A stretch of DNA of 64,000 bases from Theodoxus fluviatilis (lineage: Eukaryota > Mollusca > Gastropoda > Cycloneritida > Neritidae), in NCBI GenBank assembly GCA_034096865.1, contig JAWQFJ010018220.1, positions 78,327-142,326 on the forward strand. Direction: 5' to 3'. How positions within the stretch are numbered: the stretch's first letter is position 1; each line of letters opens with the position of its first letter. Below, piece after piece: positions 42,933 to 56,819 of this stretch. The notes under the pieces were generated by a model. The model searched no databases. It saw nothing but the letters and a program-made list of their open reading frames with translations, and was not told where the DNA came from. The position numbers and the translations under genes are program-made.

Positions 42933-43150
42933 CTGGAATCATAATTATAGACAATGCCTGTAGACTCATCATGCAGGATGCAGATGAGAGCATGTGTGTT
43001 CACTTTCTTTGTTGGTGTTTGTAGGAGGTGATGCTGCAGGTATTGCCTGTTGGTCAAGACAATGATTCCAAGTTTCTAAACGGTCACAAAAATCCCCTCT
43101 AGTCAAGAGTCCGTGACTTAATGGTGAAAGACAAGACCTGCTTCAAACAC
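42933..43150. other. Upstream intron or flank of the ankyrin gene
   Basis: Minus-strand sequence upstream of the first exon found. The acceptor at 42933 shows that more exon sequence exists further upstream, but none was identified here. Confidence 0.5.
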
Positions 43151-43189
43151 TTTTGAGAGGATATATAAGCACCGAGTCTGTTCATCCAT

Positions 43190-43209
43190 CTGTGCGTCTG
43201 TCTGTCCAC

Positions 43210-43240
<31 letters not shown>

Positions 43241-43304
43241 GATCTGTTGTTCTGTCTGTCTGTCTGTCTACGTCTGTCTGTCTGTCTGTGTGTGTGTGTG
43301 TGTG

Positions 43305-43339
<35 letters not shown>

Positions 43340-43535
43340 GCCTGTCTCTGCCTGCTATGTTACTTTCTGTCAGTCTGCCTGCTTGTCTATCCATGTGTCA
43401 GTCTGTCCATGTGTCTGTCCCTGTGTCTGTCCGTCTCATTTTTGTCCATTCATCCATCTGTCAATCCATCTGTCTGTCTGCCTGCCTGCTTCTCCCCCCC
43501 ACCCACCCCACCCCTCCCTCCCTCCCTCCCTCCCT

Positions 43536-43596
<61 letters not shown>
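43190..43596. repeat. (TCTG)n, (CCCT)n and (CT)n compound microsatellite
   Basis: TCTG and variants extend over 43196-43490, followed by CCCT units at 43510-43543 and CT units to 43594. Confidence 0.96.
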
Positions 43597-44069
43597 AGGT
43601 AAGCACACAAAGATCTCACCAAGGCCAGTTAGGTATGCTGTGCAGCTGCAGAAGACAACTATTGCAAGTTGGGGTAGGGGAGGGGTGGGGATAGGGTGGG
43701 GGGGTAGAGACAGATAAAGGGTGTGAATGGCTAGACAGGGCTACTGCAGTAGAGCATACAACACAGACTGCCACTAATAGTGGTGGTGGCAAGGCATGAC
43801 ATGCTGGTGAAAGGGAGGCATGCAACTATTGTAGGCCAGATTGGGCTTGTGAAAGGGGAGACAGGGCTAAGGCAGTAGAGCACAGCACAGAGAGAGAGGC
43901 ATGACAGAAAGGGAGGCATGCCATGCTGCTTTTACACAGATGCTGCAGTCATCAGCTGGCTTGCTCATTTTCTCCTTACTACCCTGCAACACTAAAAAAC
44001 TCTTTCTTTGCAGACATTTGGCATGCTTCTCCAAAACTGTGCTTTGGCCAGTCAGGATGGATGGATGGA

Positions 44070-44241
44070 GTTTTACGGTCTATCAGCCTTAGTGTAGGCT
44101 ATATAAGATCATTAAGCACGAAAATCACTAAAACAGTTTAGAGAAAACGCAAATCAAGTCATGGTGTCCCTAGTTATTTGCCTCTTACGAATCGCGTAGG
44201 GAGATGCGGTGGGTCAATTCTTACCCCGAACCCACAGGGGG
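44070..44241. mobile_element. Dispersed ~180-bp repeat, copy 2
   Basis: It begins after (GGAT)n and includes CTATCAGCCTTAGTGTAGGC, AATCACTAAAACAGTTTAG and GGTGGGTCAATTCTTACCCC. It ends AACCCACAGGGGG. It is the longest clear copy. Confidence 0.8.
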
Positions 44242-44440
44242 AGGCCAGTCAGGAAAACAGACCAAGTCAAACCTGCCTGCCTTAACACGAAGAAGGCTGG
44301 AAATTTTTTTTTGAAGGGGGCCCAAATCCAATGAGAACCCTGTGTGTGTTAGGGAAGGCTATTTCCTTCAGTGCCTGATTTGATTTACAACTAGAAGTGC
44401 AAGGAGTGGAAACTGAAGTAGGCCATCTATGCAAATACAG

Positions 44441-44534
44441 AAGAGGGGGGGAGGAGGAGGAGGGGAGGAGGAGGAGAGAAGGAGGAGGAGGAGGAGGAGG
44501 GGGAGGAGGAGGGGGGAGGGGGAGGGGGAGTAGG

Positions 44535-44569
<35 letters not shown>

Positions 44570-44715
44570 GAGGAGGATAGGAGGGAGGAGGAGGAGGAGG
44601 AGGAGGAGGAGGAGGAGGAGGAGGAGGAGGAGGAGGAGGAGGAGGAGGAGGAGGAGGAGGAGGAGGAGGAGGAGGAGGAGGAGGAGGAGGAGGAGGAGGA
44701 GGAGGAGGAGGAGGA
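44441..44715. repeat. (AGG)n microsatellite
   Basis: About 270 bp of AGG triplets with G-rich interruptions at 44500-44550 and one TAG break at 44578. Confidence 0.97.
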
Positions 44716-45295
44716 ATGTGATACCTTTTCAGTATGGGACTCATTTTATCATGATCATGATCATGACCATGATCATCAATGAATATATACATACAGCAAC
44801 ATTTAAAGTATGTATACACCAAAAGAAAAGAGGGGTCGGGTCGGGGGGTGGGGGGCCAAATGGAGCTTCAGGGAACTGTAAATTCTTTTAAAATCTCCCA
44901 TAATGTACCACAAATGTTGAGTTAGGTGTGCTTTGAAGTTGCTACCATGTGGCAATCATTGGAATAATGTCTTTAAAATTAGAATGGTTACAAGTTATAT
45001 TTTGTATAAAGAAGAAAATGAGGCATGAAAACCATGTTCATAACCCCAAGCGCATAACTCAGGTGAGGGAAATTCAAAGCCACTTCAAGTATGTACACAC
45101 AACCTTCTCAGCAGAATGAAAATACAGATGTTGCACTGCAAGCCATGTTTACTTGTTTTTGACCAAATACAAAGCACAGAGCAGACTGCCAGTGTGCATC
45201 GACACCTGGATATGGATGAGGAGTCAGTCAGTCTTGACAGCGAGTCCTGTGAGCAACAGATGCCAGTTGGCTTCATTTCACCCATCAAATGCCCT

Positions 45296-48146
45296 GCATG
45301 CAGAGTACATACTGTTGGCATGCAGAGTACATACAGTTGGCAAGCAGAGTACATACAGTTGGCATGTAGAGTGCATACTGTTGGCATGTAAAGTGCATAC
45401 TGTTGGCATGTAGAGTACATACTGTTGGCATGTAGAGTACATACAGTTGCCATGTAAAGTGCATACTGTTGGCATGTAGAGTGCATACTGTTGGCATGTA
45501 GAGTACATACAGTTGCCATGTAAAGTGCATACAGTTGGCATGTAGAGTGCATACTGTTGGCATGTAGAGTACATACTGTTGGCATGTAGAGTACATACAG
45601 TTGGCATGTAGATCACATACAGTTGGCATGTAGAGTACATACTGTTGGCATGTAGAGTACATACAGTTGCCATGTAAAGTGCATACTGTTGGCATGTAGA
45701 GTGCATACTGTTATCATGTAGAGTACATATAGTTGGCATGTAGAGTACACACTGTTGGCATGTAGAGTACATACTGTTGGCATGTAGAGTACATACTGTT
45801 GGCATGCAGAGTACATACTGTTGGCATGTAGAGTACATACTGTTATCATGCAGAGTACATACTATTGGCATGTAGAGTACATACTGTTGGCATGTAGAGT
45901 ACATACAGTTGCCATGTAAAGTGCATACTGTTGGCATGTAGAGTGCATACTGTTGGCATGTAGAGTGCATACTGTTGGCAAGCAGAGTACATACAGTTGG
46001 CATGTAAAGTGCATACTGTTGGCATGTAGAGTGCATACTGTTGGCATGTAGAGTACATACTGTTGGCATGCAGAGCACATACAGTTGGCATGTAGAGTAC
46101 ATACTGTTGGCATGTAGAGTGCATACTGTTGGCAAGCAGAGTACATACAGTTGGCATGTAAAGTGCATACTGTTGGCATGTAGAGTGCATACTGTTGGCA
46201 TGTAGAGTACATACTGTTGGCATGTAGAGTGCATACTGTTGGCATGTAGAGTACATACTGTTGGCATGTAGAGTGCATACTGTTGGCAAGCAGAGTACAT
46301 ACAGTTGGCATGTAGAGTACATACTGTTGGCATGTAGAGTGCATACTGTTGGCATGTAGAGTACATACTGTTGGCATGTAGAGTGCACACTGTTGGCATG
46401 TAGAGTACATACTGTTGGCATGTAGAGTGCATACTGTTGGCATGTAGAGCACACACAGTTGGCATGTAGAGTACATACTGTTGGCAAGTAGAGTACATAC
46501 TGTAGGTATGTAGAGCACATACAGTTGGCATGTAAAGTGCATACTGTTGGCATGTAGAGTACATACTGTTGGCATGTAGAGTACATACTGTTGGCATGTA
46601 GAGTACATACTGTTGGCATGTAGAGTACATACTGTTGGCATGTAGAGTACATACTGTTGGCATGTAGAGTGCATACTGTTGGTATGTACAGTACATACAG
46701 TTGGCATGTAGAGTACATACAGTTGGCATGTAGAGTGCATACTGTTGCCATGTAAAGTGCATACTGTTGGCATGTAGAGTGCATACTGTTGGCAAGCAGA
46801 GTACATACAGTTGGCATGTAGAGTACATACTGTTGGCATGTAGAGTGCATACTGTTGGCATGTAGAGCACATACAGTTGGCATGTAGAGTACATACTGTT
46901 GGCATGTAAAGTGCATACTCTTGGCATGTAGAGTACATACAGTTGGCATGTAGAGTACATACTGTTGGCATGTAGAGCACATACAGTTGGCATGTAGAGT
47001 ACATACTGTTGGCATGTAGAGCACATACAGTTGGCATGTAGAGCACATACAGTTGGCATGTAGAGTACATACTGTTGGCAAGCAGAGTACATACTGTTGG
47101 CATGTAGAGTACATACTGTTGGCATGTAAAGTGCATACTGTTGGCACGTAGAGTACATACAGTTGGCATGTAGAGTACATACTGTTGGCAAGCAGAGTAC
47201 ATACTGTTGGCACGTAAAGTGCATACTGTTGGCATGTAGAGTACATACAGTTGGCATGTAGAGTACATACAGTTGGCATGTAGAGTACATACTGTTGGCA
47301 AGCAGAGTACATACTGTTGGCATGTAAAGTGCATACTGTTGGCATGTAGAGTACATACAGTTGGCATGTAGAGTACATACAGTTGGCATGTAGAGTACAT
47401 ACTGTTGACAAGCAGAGTACATACTGTTGGCATGTAAAGTGCATACTGTTGGCATGTAGAGTACATACAGTTGGCATGTAGAGTACATACTGTTGGCAAG
47501 CAGAGTACATACTGTTGGCATGTAAAGTGCATACTGTTGGCATGTAGAGTACATACAGTTGGCATGTAGAGTACATACAGTTGGCATGTAGAGCACATAC
47601 AGTTGCCATGTAGAGTGCATACTGTTGGCATGTAGAGCACATACAGTTGGCATGTAGAGTACATACTGTTGGCATGTAGAGCACATACAGTTGGCATGTA
47701 GAGTCATACAGTTGGCATGTAGAGCACATACAGTTGCCATGTAGAGTGCATACTGCTGGCATGTAAAGTGCATACTGTTGGCATGTAGAGTACATACTGT
47801 TGGCATGTAAAGTGCATACTGTTGGCCAGCAGAGTACATACAGTTGGCATGTAGAGTACATACTGTTGGCATGTAAAGTGCATACTGTTGGCATGTAGAG
47901 TACATACTTCTGGCAAGCAGAGTACATACTGTTGGCATGTAAAGTGCATACTGTTGGCAAGCAGAGTACATACTGTTGGCATGTAGAGTACATACAGTTG
48001 GCATGTAGAGTACATACTGTTGGCAAGCAGAGTACATACAGTTGGCATGTAGAGTACATACTGTTGGCATGTAAAGTGCATACTGTTGGCATGTAGAGTA
48101 CATACTGTTGGCATGTAGAGTACATGCAGTTGGCATACAGTTGGCA
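45296..48146. repeat. 22-bp minisatellite, about 130 copies, with 110-bp higher-order structure
   Basis: The unit is built on GTAGAGTACATACTGTTGGC then AT. Common variants are ACAGTTGG for ACTGTTGG, TAAAGTGC, TAGAGCAC and CAAGCAGAG. The CAAGCAGAG variant recurs at 47081, 47191, 47301 and 47411, exactly 110 bp (five units) apart, then at 47499 (four units). Since 22 is 1 mod 3 and no minus-strand frame contains a stop, three minus frames stay open for 994, 759 and 611 codons, repeating a 22-residue peptide such as YMPTVCTLHANSMYSTCQQ. No intron, family or start-site evidence supports translation. Confidence 0.97.
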
Positions 48147-48149
48147 TGC

Positions 48150-48960
48150 CTCACGCTATTGCTTTGCCTGACAAAGGCAAGCAATGTCACATGCCGGGCA
48201 CCAGAAGGTGTCAAGTTAGTCACTGACAACCTGTTTCTACTCTTTACAAATATGACATTCAAGTACTTCAGAAAGAAACACCAGATAGATCAAAGCAGAT
48301 CAATTATAACTTATTGATGACATGCCAAAATTATTCCTTTACTGATCAGGTTCCTGTCAGAATAGGGCACTGAAACGAAGTCCATGCCAAAAATGCGAGA
48401 TGTTCCCAGAATGCCAAGAGATTTGAACATACTTTTCAAGTAATGTTGAGAGAGCTTTCTTACCCCTGTTCAGCAAAACCATTATGTTCTTGGTGAAGTA
48501 AGATGCAACTGAGGCAAAAGAGAATATTGCCACAAAAACTCTGCTCAGTGGGATAGAGAAAAGTTACAAGTTTCCCACTGACATAATGTTCCATTTGCAA
48601 GACATTATACCAGCATTGGCAACTTAACACAATACAAGGCATTAGAGAGGATGACAAGGCACTCCACAAATGGCATTCAGGTGTGCCACCACCACGATTC
48701 TGAGAAAGCAGTTGATGAACCTAACTATGATCACATCTGCCAGCGTGTGGCAATGGAATAAGATCTAGAAGACCCAGGGAAGGGTTATGGGCAAAGGAAG
48801 CCCCATCTCATACATATTGATCAGAATCTTCTCTGGTAGGGGAAGCACCCCCTTGTTATCAACATAAATACAATGCCAGAAATGCCTGAAATGGATGGAT
48901 ACCATGCCGGAGCATCTAATTGCCAGGCAGCCCTCTTGCCAAGCAATGCCCACAACCTGG
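48150..48960. other. Intergenic sequence, no gene seen
   Basis: No supported coding region or repeat; the open frames are under 70 codons. Confidence 0.5.
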
Positions 48961-48962
48961 GG

Positions 48963-49656
48963 CCTGTTCAAGAGGCCTACTGGTACCTACCGGTACGTAC
49001 CGGTAGCCTCTTGAACGACTTGGTACAGCTACCAGTACGTACCGGTACGTACCGCGCCGGAGAGCCGTTGCGCCTGTATAGCCAAAATGGCTGCCTTCGG
49101 GGAAAGGAAGAAAGTCGTCATCACAAATATGCGCTGTGGCACGCATTTCGACCTGTGATTATTACCCAGCCTATGCGAGACGTTACAAGAAGTTAGGCTG
49201 ATATTGTACTTTTCTTTTTTAAAAGAATAACTGCTCTGAAATAATTACTGGGCAAGATGTTAGCAAACATTTCCAAGGCAGATAGCGAAACAATTTTAAG
49301 GGAAGCAACTCTTATATCTTACATTAGCCCTTTGTTTGTTGTGTAATCTCCCTTGAAGTGAGCATCGAAATATTCTTGCTTACACCAAGTTAGCACTGTC
49401 GTTTTGACATAAATTTCTATTCGAGCGATGCCGAGCATTCATGCACAGCTACAGCTAACGTATTTCATCAGCTTCCACAAGGAACGAGCAGTCTGCAGCT
49501 GCTGGTTTACTCATTTGGATGAGAAACGCAATCCGCGGCGATGAGAAGGCATCGCGGAAGCCATCTTAGCTACCGTTGGGTCATAACGAGTCGTTCAAGA
49601 GGGCACACTGGTTGCTCGGCTACCGGTAGGCTACCGGTAGGTCGTCTTGAACGCAC
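48963..49656. mobile_element. Foldback element with ACCGGT-rich hairpin ends
   Basis: The left end is a hairpin: GTTCAAGAGGC at 48967, then TACCGGTACGTACCGGTA, then GCCTCTTGAAC. The right end, 49589-49653, has the same plan: GTTCAAGAGGG, TACCGGTAGGCTACCGGTAG, GTCTTGAAC. Together the ends bracket about 560 bp of CpG-rich interior. The interior contains CCAAAATGGCTGCC near 49081, a YY1-like motif. The paired hairpins suggest a foldback or hairpin-ended element. A promoter-bearing insertion is an alternative. Confidence 0.5.
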
Positions 49657-49659
49657 GGC

Positions 49660-50310
49660 TGCCTTCCCTTTCAGCTGGAGGACACGCATACCTGTCTAGG
49701 GAGAGCATCAGTCTACAACCACTGGCATGTATGCTGACTGTTAGCAATCTTCTCGCCACTCTGGGTGGAGATCCGTCAGTGATAAGCATTCCCAATTCCT
49801 TCCAACTTCAATCACCACCACATCAGCTTCGAAGCTGTTTGGGCCTAATGCATCCGAACACAAATACCTGGTTCTGATGTACACGTTCTGAGGGAAATTA
49901 AACCTTGGTAGCAATAGCATCAGACCCAGCAATCCTTCTTTCAGACAGAGAGGAGTGCGTTAGGCCCAGGCCTGTGAGGTGCTGGCATAGCCCTGCCTGG
50001 GAGGCCCCCAGAGGCAAGAGTAATTGGCCATGAAGGGTGAAGGGGGGGATGGGGGGGGGGGGGGGGGCCGGGCCCACATGAGAGGGGTGGGGTGGGGGTG
50101 GGGGGGCAGCAGTAAAGGGAGGATGAAGGTGATGGGAGGAGGATATGAGATGCAGGCCGAAGTACTTAAGGTGATCTGGGTTGCAGATGCAGCTCATTTT
50201 GATCTGCCAGTGTAGTAGAAACTTCGCCATATTCCAATGGCCCGTTTACCAGGTCAGTCTTCTTGTCTTACTGTCTGCGCACTTTGATACTTCTCATGCT
50301 ATATTAGATG
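49660..50310. other. Intergenic sequence with G-rich tract
   Basis: A G-rich run lies at 50040-50106. No supported gene. Confidence 0.5.
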
Positions 50311-50322
50311 GATGGATGGATG

Positions 50323-50463
50323 GTGTTTTACAGCCTATCAGCCTGTGTAGACTATGCAAGGCCTTTAAGCATGAAAATCTCAAGAACTGTTTAGCGTAAA
50401 CACAAATCAATTCCCAATGTCCCTATGTATTCGCCTCTAACGAATCCTGTGACGAGGTGGTCT
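50323..50463. mobile_element. Dispersed ~180-bp repeat, copy 3 (truncated)
   Basis: It follows (GGAT)n and reads GTTTTACAGCCTATCAGCCT, GTGTAGACTATGCAAGGCC, then breaks off after AATCCTGTGACGAGGTGG. Confidence 0.7.
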
Positions 50464-51462
50464 TGCTATATTAGAAACTGATGAAGGGCTATGCCTGAAA
50501 TGTTTGTTTCCATTCTAAACCTGTGATTCCAATACCTCCCAGTGATCTTTGTGATCATTATTTGTTTTCTCATGCTACCTTTTATACCAGATATATCGTA
50601 CACACCCCTCCACTTCCCTCATATATAAATCTGCCTGTACATGTACTTCAGCTGACTTGAAGTCAATCTACTTTCTGTCCCAGTATTCATCTGCTTGAAA
50701 ACCTATCTTTGCTCGTCTGTGTATATCACTCTAGTATTCTGCCTGCCTGTTTTGTGTTTCCTAGTGTTTCCACACAAAAACCACCTGCTGGTCTACGGAC
50801 AGCTAGTCTATCAGTCACTAAACTTGCCTGTCAGTCACTAAACATGCCTGCCCTCCCGATTCTTTCAGCATTTTGCCTCTCCATTTGGAGCCTGCCTAGC
50901 CTTTATTTTGTCTATACATGTAGATGTGTCTGGGTCAGTCTGCCTGTCTGCACAAAGCGTCAAACTATCCATCTGTCTGTCGAGTTGTCTGTCCACCTTC
51001 AACACCAGCTTTCCCAAATGGTTTTCCACAAAATTTGCCCTGCTGTATGTTCCCTTCGAGTCCAATTCCCCACTACGTCCAGCACTACAGCTTGACACAT
51101 TACCAACAAGCCCTGAAGTGAAACAATTCAGTGAAAAACGATTGCTGGCAAATAACCATTTACGCCCAGAGTAATTCACCCTGGCCTGCAATAGAGACAG
51201 CTGGAGAGCTTCATCAATGCGCAGAGCCGAGACCTTCAAAGCGTCTAGGAGAAAGGCCTCGGAGGAGAGGTGGAGAAGAAAGAAGACATTGATTGACTGC
51301 CCGGAGCTCACCTGCTCAGGGATTCCCATGCCCAACGTGTGGCAGAATAAGCCACTCAAGGATTGGCCTGCATAGCCACCAGAGGGCAAGTCGGCACCAT
51401 CCTAGATGATTCTCAGATCCGAGGAACAACCATTATCATCATCATCATCAATTCGCCCTGTG

Positions 51463-51628
51463 TGATGGGGGTGAGAAACGATCCACCGCCTCACCCTTAG
51501 TGATTTGTAAGAGCATAATAACTTGGAAAAACATGACTTAACTTGCTCTTATTCTAATAAGTTCGAGTTATTTCGTGATCAATAACCTTACATAGTCTAC
51601 AAAGGCTGACAGGCCATTAAACTCCATC
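51463..51628. mobile_element. Dispersed ~180-bp repeat, copy 4 (opposite orientation)
   Basis: Inverted relative to the others: it reads ACCTTACATAGTCTACAAAG GCTGACAGG and then AAACTCCATCAATCCAGCC, followed by CATC-type tetranucleotides. Confidence 0.7.
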
Positions 51629-52157
51629 AATCCAGCCATCTGACTATCCATCCTTCCATCCCTGACCAAGCCGCCACAACTGGATAATGCTACCATTCTG
51701 CTACACAGAGATTGCTACAAGAGCAAGGTAAACAGGCATGCTAAGTCAGCATTAAACAGACGTCCATTCAGCTTCTCTCCAGTCATCAGTTTCCTCTTTC
51801 CGTGCACAGGCGTGCTGCTTCACAAGTGCTGCCAAAAGAAAGGGGAGGTAAGTGCAACACTCCATGTGCTCTCCAGCCTCATATCCTCTCAGGCACACAG
51901 GGACCTCGGGGCATACCCCCTCTAGGGATCTCTGAACACCGCGCTACACTTCAGTGTTGGCAGCTCCTCCGTCCTCTGTGTCTTTCACAGGTGAAAACCA
52001 TTACCTGCTGGAAGCTGCCCATCCAACGGCCTCTACACAGGTGGGAACCGCTTAGTCTTGTAGCTCGAACAGGCGTCACGGTCTGGGTGCGAGTGCAAGA
52101 ACCCTAACATTTGGGTTTGAGTGAAAGAGAAGATGAAATGGAGTGAAAGAGATGGTA

Positions 52158-52235
52158 AATGGGAGGGAGGGAGGGAGGGAGGGGGATGGGGAGGGAGGGA
52201 GGGAGGGGGGGGAGGGAGGGAGGGGGAAAATGGAG
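52158..52235. repeat. (GGGA)n tract
   Basis: GGGA tetranucleotides with G-rich interruptions, followed by GGAT-type repeats to about 52400. Confidence 0.92.
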
Positions 52236-52517
52236 GAAAGGAGAGTCGGATGCTGGCAAGGGCCGATGGCTAGATGGATGGACAAAATGGATCAACGCCA
52301 GGTAGATGGATAAGTGGGTGTTTGGAGATGTAGATGAACGGCTGGTGGCGTGGATGGATGGCTTATTGAGTGGATAGATGGATGATGGCAGGATGGATGT
52401 TGGCAAGATAGATAAGGATAAGTGGACCGATGGTTGGACTGCTAAAGAAGAGATAAATCTGCTAAATAGACGACTGAAGAACGAGTTGGGGAGAGAGTGA
52501 GGGATGAATGGATGATG

Positions 52518-52606
52518 GAGTTTCACAGCCTGTCAACCTGTGCCGTCTATGTAAGGCAACAGAATACCAACTGGTGTGGGTCTATTCGAACCCCCAACCC
52601 AAAGGG
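52518..52606. mobile_element. Dispersed ~180-bp repeat, copy 5 (internal deletion)
   Basis: It begins after GGATGATGGA with GTTTCACAGCCTGTCAACC, then jumps to TGGTGTGGGTCTATTCGAAC and CCCCAACCCAAAGGG. It lacks the central part of the family. The TTCGAACCCCC end reads as a B-box on the minus strand. Confidence 0.7.
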
Positions 52607-52613
52607 TGAGGAT

Positions 52614-52616
<3 letters not shown>

Positions 52617-52694
<78 letters not shown>

Positions 52695-52722
52695 GCACGC
52701 ACACACACACACACACACACAC
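52617..52722. repeat. (CT)n(CA)n microsatellite
   Basis: About 37 CT units followed by CACG and CA units, directly after repeat copy 5. Confidence 0.97.
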
Positions 52723-52724
52723 CT

Positions 52725-54080
52725 TTGCTCTAAGAATATACTGCAATGCACCATAGCACCCTCTACCCATTTCTCTGCCATTCCACGTCTCTCCTATCCC
52801 CCTCTCTGTTCAGTGCCTCTCTCCAACCTTCCATTTCCCCTCACACACTAGCACACTGTACTCCAGCACTCTATCTGTCCATGGCTTATCAAACGACTTG
52901 TTCTGTAGTATATATAGTCTCTTCCATATGTGACACCACCACTCTCTGTGCACCCTTCTCGATTCTCTCCACCTGAGTGTCTTCTGTACCCCACCCCAGG
53001 GACACCGACCAAACATGTTTGTGAAGACGCCTACCCGTGGGAGCTGTTTGCTCCAGCCATCAGCACGCTTCATCGTCCCACACCAGACACAGAGCCAGAG
53101 AGAAGGAAGGCTCGGCTTCTTCTTCGGTACTTTGAGGCGAAGTTCCATGTGTCAACACTTGCGCGTGATATAGATAAGGCAACCTTTGATAGGCAGGGAG
53201 ACGAGCACGTATACAGGCAATACATGCAAAGGCGAGCGTCACTGCCCTGCATACCTCTGGTGATGGAAAACTGTTTTTTTAACCTGTGATATTTTCTCAG
53301 GTGCCAACTCAGATAAAAAGTATACCCACTTACAAATGGCGAGAAATGTTCATACGGTGTGGAAAGACTCATGAAAACCAACACTTCTCACACATCATAA
53401 GGCACGTAACCACCTATTCCTACCCCTCTCTCAATGCCGACCCATCCACCCTTAACAACAAAAACAAACAAAACCAGCAGCAATATCAAGGCCTGGTATC
53501 CAACAGAACACAATGTGCACATGTATCTATCGCTCAAGAGTCCACAGTTTGCCAAGTTCCAAAAGCAAAGCACTGCATGAGTCGGACCCATATCACGCGC
53601 TGGGGCTGATAAGGAAGGAGAAGCACCGCAAAAAAGTGTGCTTACAGGGTAGTAAGTCGTGGAAGACCCACAGCCAGCCATCACACTGGGCAGACCCACA
53701 GCCAGCCATCACACTGGGCAGACTCATAGCCAGCCAGCCATCACACGGCAGCCTTGACCTCTGGTCTGCCCCCTGTCCGGGACAAGATAAGGAGGAAAGG
53801 TGCGCATCGATAGGTGTGACGCATCCAAGTAAATCAAGCCCGAGTCATTCCTGTGTGACAGTAGGTACCCTGTCTCACAACACTCAGCCGTACATTTAGG
53901 CCGTAAAACGAAATGTTCTAGCGAAATTTCACGTGTGAATTCTACAAAATGCATCCATCCGTTTTCTCCACTGCATTTGGGAAATATGCCATAACCAAAT
54001 GGCTTTCGTCCCGTGCAATGTATGTATTTACAAACTGAACTGTGTAATGTATATATACTTTTAAATGGCATTTGCTTGCA
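52725..54080. other. Intergenic sequence, no supported gene
   Basis: Plus-strand open frames of 119 (52930-53289) and 128 codons (53513-53899) are present but show no recognisable domain. A short direct repeat around CCAGCCATCACACTGGGCAG lies at 53676-53740. Confidence 0.45.
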
Positions 54081-54084
54081 CGCG

Positions 54085-54200
54085 CAAACACACACGCACA
54101 CACAGGCACGCACGCACAACCACACACGCACGCACTCACACGCATGCGCACGCACTCACACACACGCACTCACACGCACACGCACACACGCGCGCGCGCG
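54085..54200. repeat. Imperfect (CA)n/(CG)n tract
   Basis: CACA with GC and TG interruptions, ending in CGCGCGCGCG at 54190-54200. Confidence 0.92.
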
Positions 54201-54608
54201 GAAAGTTCTGGAGTTAAATGGAACACATTGCATCTTCACTTCTAACACCAAAGCCCCACACCGACAGTTGGAGGCGAACTGCAGTGCCAAGACCGGGCTC
54301 TCCAAGTCAAACTCCTTCCTGTGCGTGAATCACACTCCAAACAACCAGCAGTCGGCAACACAACACTAACACTGCACCGCTACACCAAGCACGCACTGTG
54401 GTGTGGAACCCGAAATGCTCTCACCGACTTGTGCACAGCAAAAACATCGTCCTCGCCTACAGTGGCGATAAGTTTGCACTCGACTGGCAAGAACCGACAC
54501 ACATGAAGATAGGTAGAAATAAAGATAGCAACACCACAACTGAAAATGCCTTTCCAAATGCAGCAACCTCATTGTCATTGATTGGTGAGTCACGGCCCTT
54601 TATTGTGT

Positions 54609-56160
<1,552 letters not shown>

Positions 56161-56167
56161 TTTTTAG

Positions 56168-56226
56168 AATGAATGAATGAATGAATGAATGAATGAATGA
56201 ATGAATGAATGAATGAATGAATGAAT
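56168..56226. repeat. (AATG)n microsatellite
   Basis: About 14 AATG units, then related AAGG and GAGT units up to the repeat copy at 56270. Confidence 0.97.
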
Positions 56227-56269
56227 AATATGAATGAATGAAGGAAGGAAGGAGTGAGTGAATGAGGGG

Positions 56270-56413
56270 AATGTTATGGCCCGTCAACCTTTGTAGGCTA
56301 TTTAAGATCAAGGACTGTGCACTCTTTACAGCTGGTCAGTCATGAAGTGAGAGCAGTCAAGCCTCAAGAGAGATGCGGTGGGTCTATTCTTACCTCCATC
56401 CCACTAGGGGTTC
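56270..56413. mobile_element. Dispersed ~180-bp repeat, copy 6
   Basis: It reads ATGTTATGGCCCGTCAACCT, TTGTAGGCTATTTAAGATC, GAGATGCGGTGGGTCTATTC and ends CCCACTAGGGGTTCGAG. The GGGTTCGAG end is B-box-like. Confidence 0.75.
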
Positions 56414-56819
56414 GAGTTTTCAGAACCCAAAGAATTAAAAATTTAAACTGAAATGTTTGTCATATTTTGCCAGTAAGCTGGGTGAACAATTATTGCGTTA
56501 ATTTTTTTAAGTATGCTTTCAAGGTCGTTTCACATGCCAGTGGCAGCATCTATCTCTAAAGCTCTATCGCGACTGCAAGGAGAGCTCGGAGTGCGCCAGA
56601 GATAAATGCGTCCACTTCGTGCTGGGAAGCATCAAGGGCGCTGACGCTTCACATGTGATCCGCCCTGGCGGCCATTCAGGGAACATTTCCTGTGGCTGAG
56701 GTTCAAAGAGCAGATGTAGTGCAACACCATAAAACGCTTTTTCTCCACTTCAGGAACGTGCCCCTTTCCTCTTCCTTATTTTCTGCCCTGACCTCGTCAT
56801 CGCATGAGCACTACTCCTC

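Noticed and set aside
44397..44891. 164-codon poly-Arg/poly-Gly frame and its antisense poly-Pro frame
   Set aside because: Translation of an AGG microsatellite.
45278..48262. 994-codon minus-strand open frame as a giant Cys-rich repeat protein
   Set aside because: It lies wholly in the 22-bp minisatellite. Two other minus frames are also open, and there is no splice, start or family support.
52930..53289. 119-codon plus-strand open frame
   Set aside because: No recognised domain and no splice context that would make it an exon with confidence.
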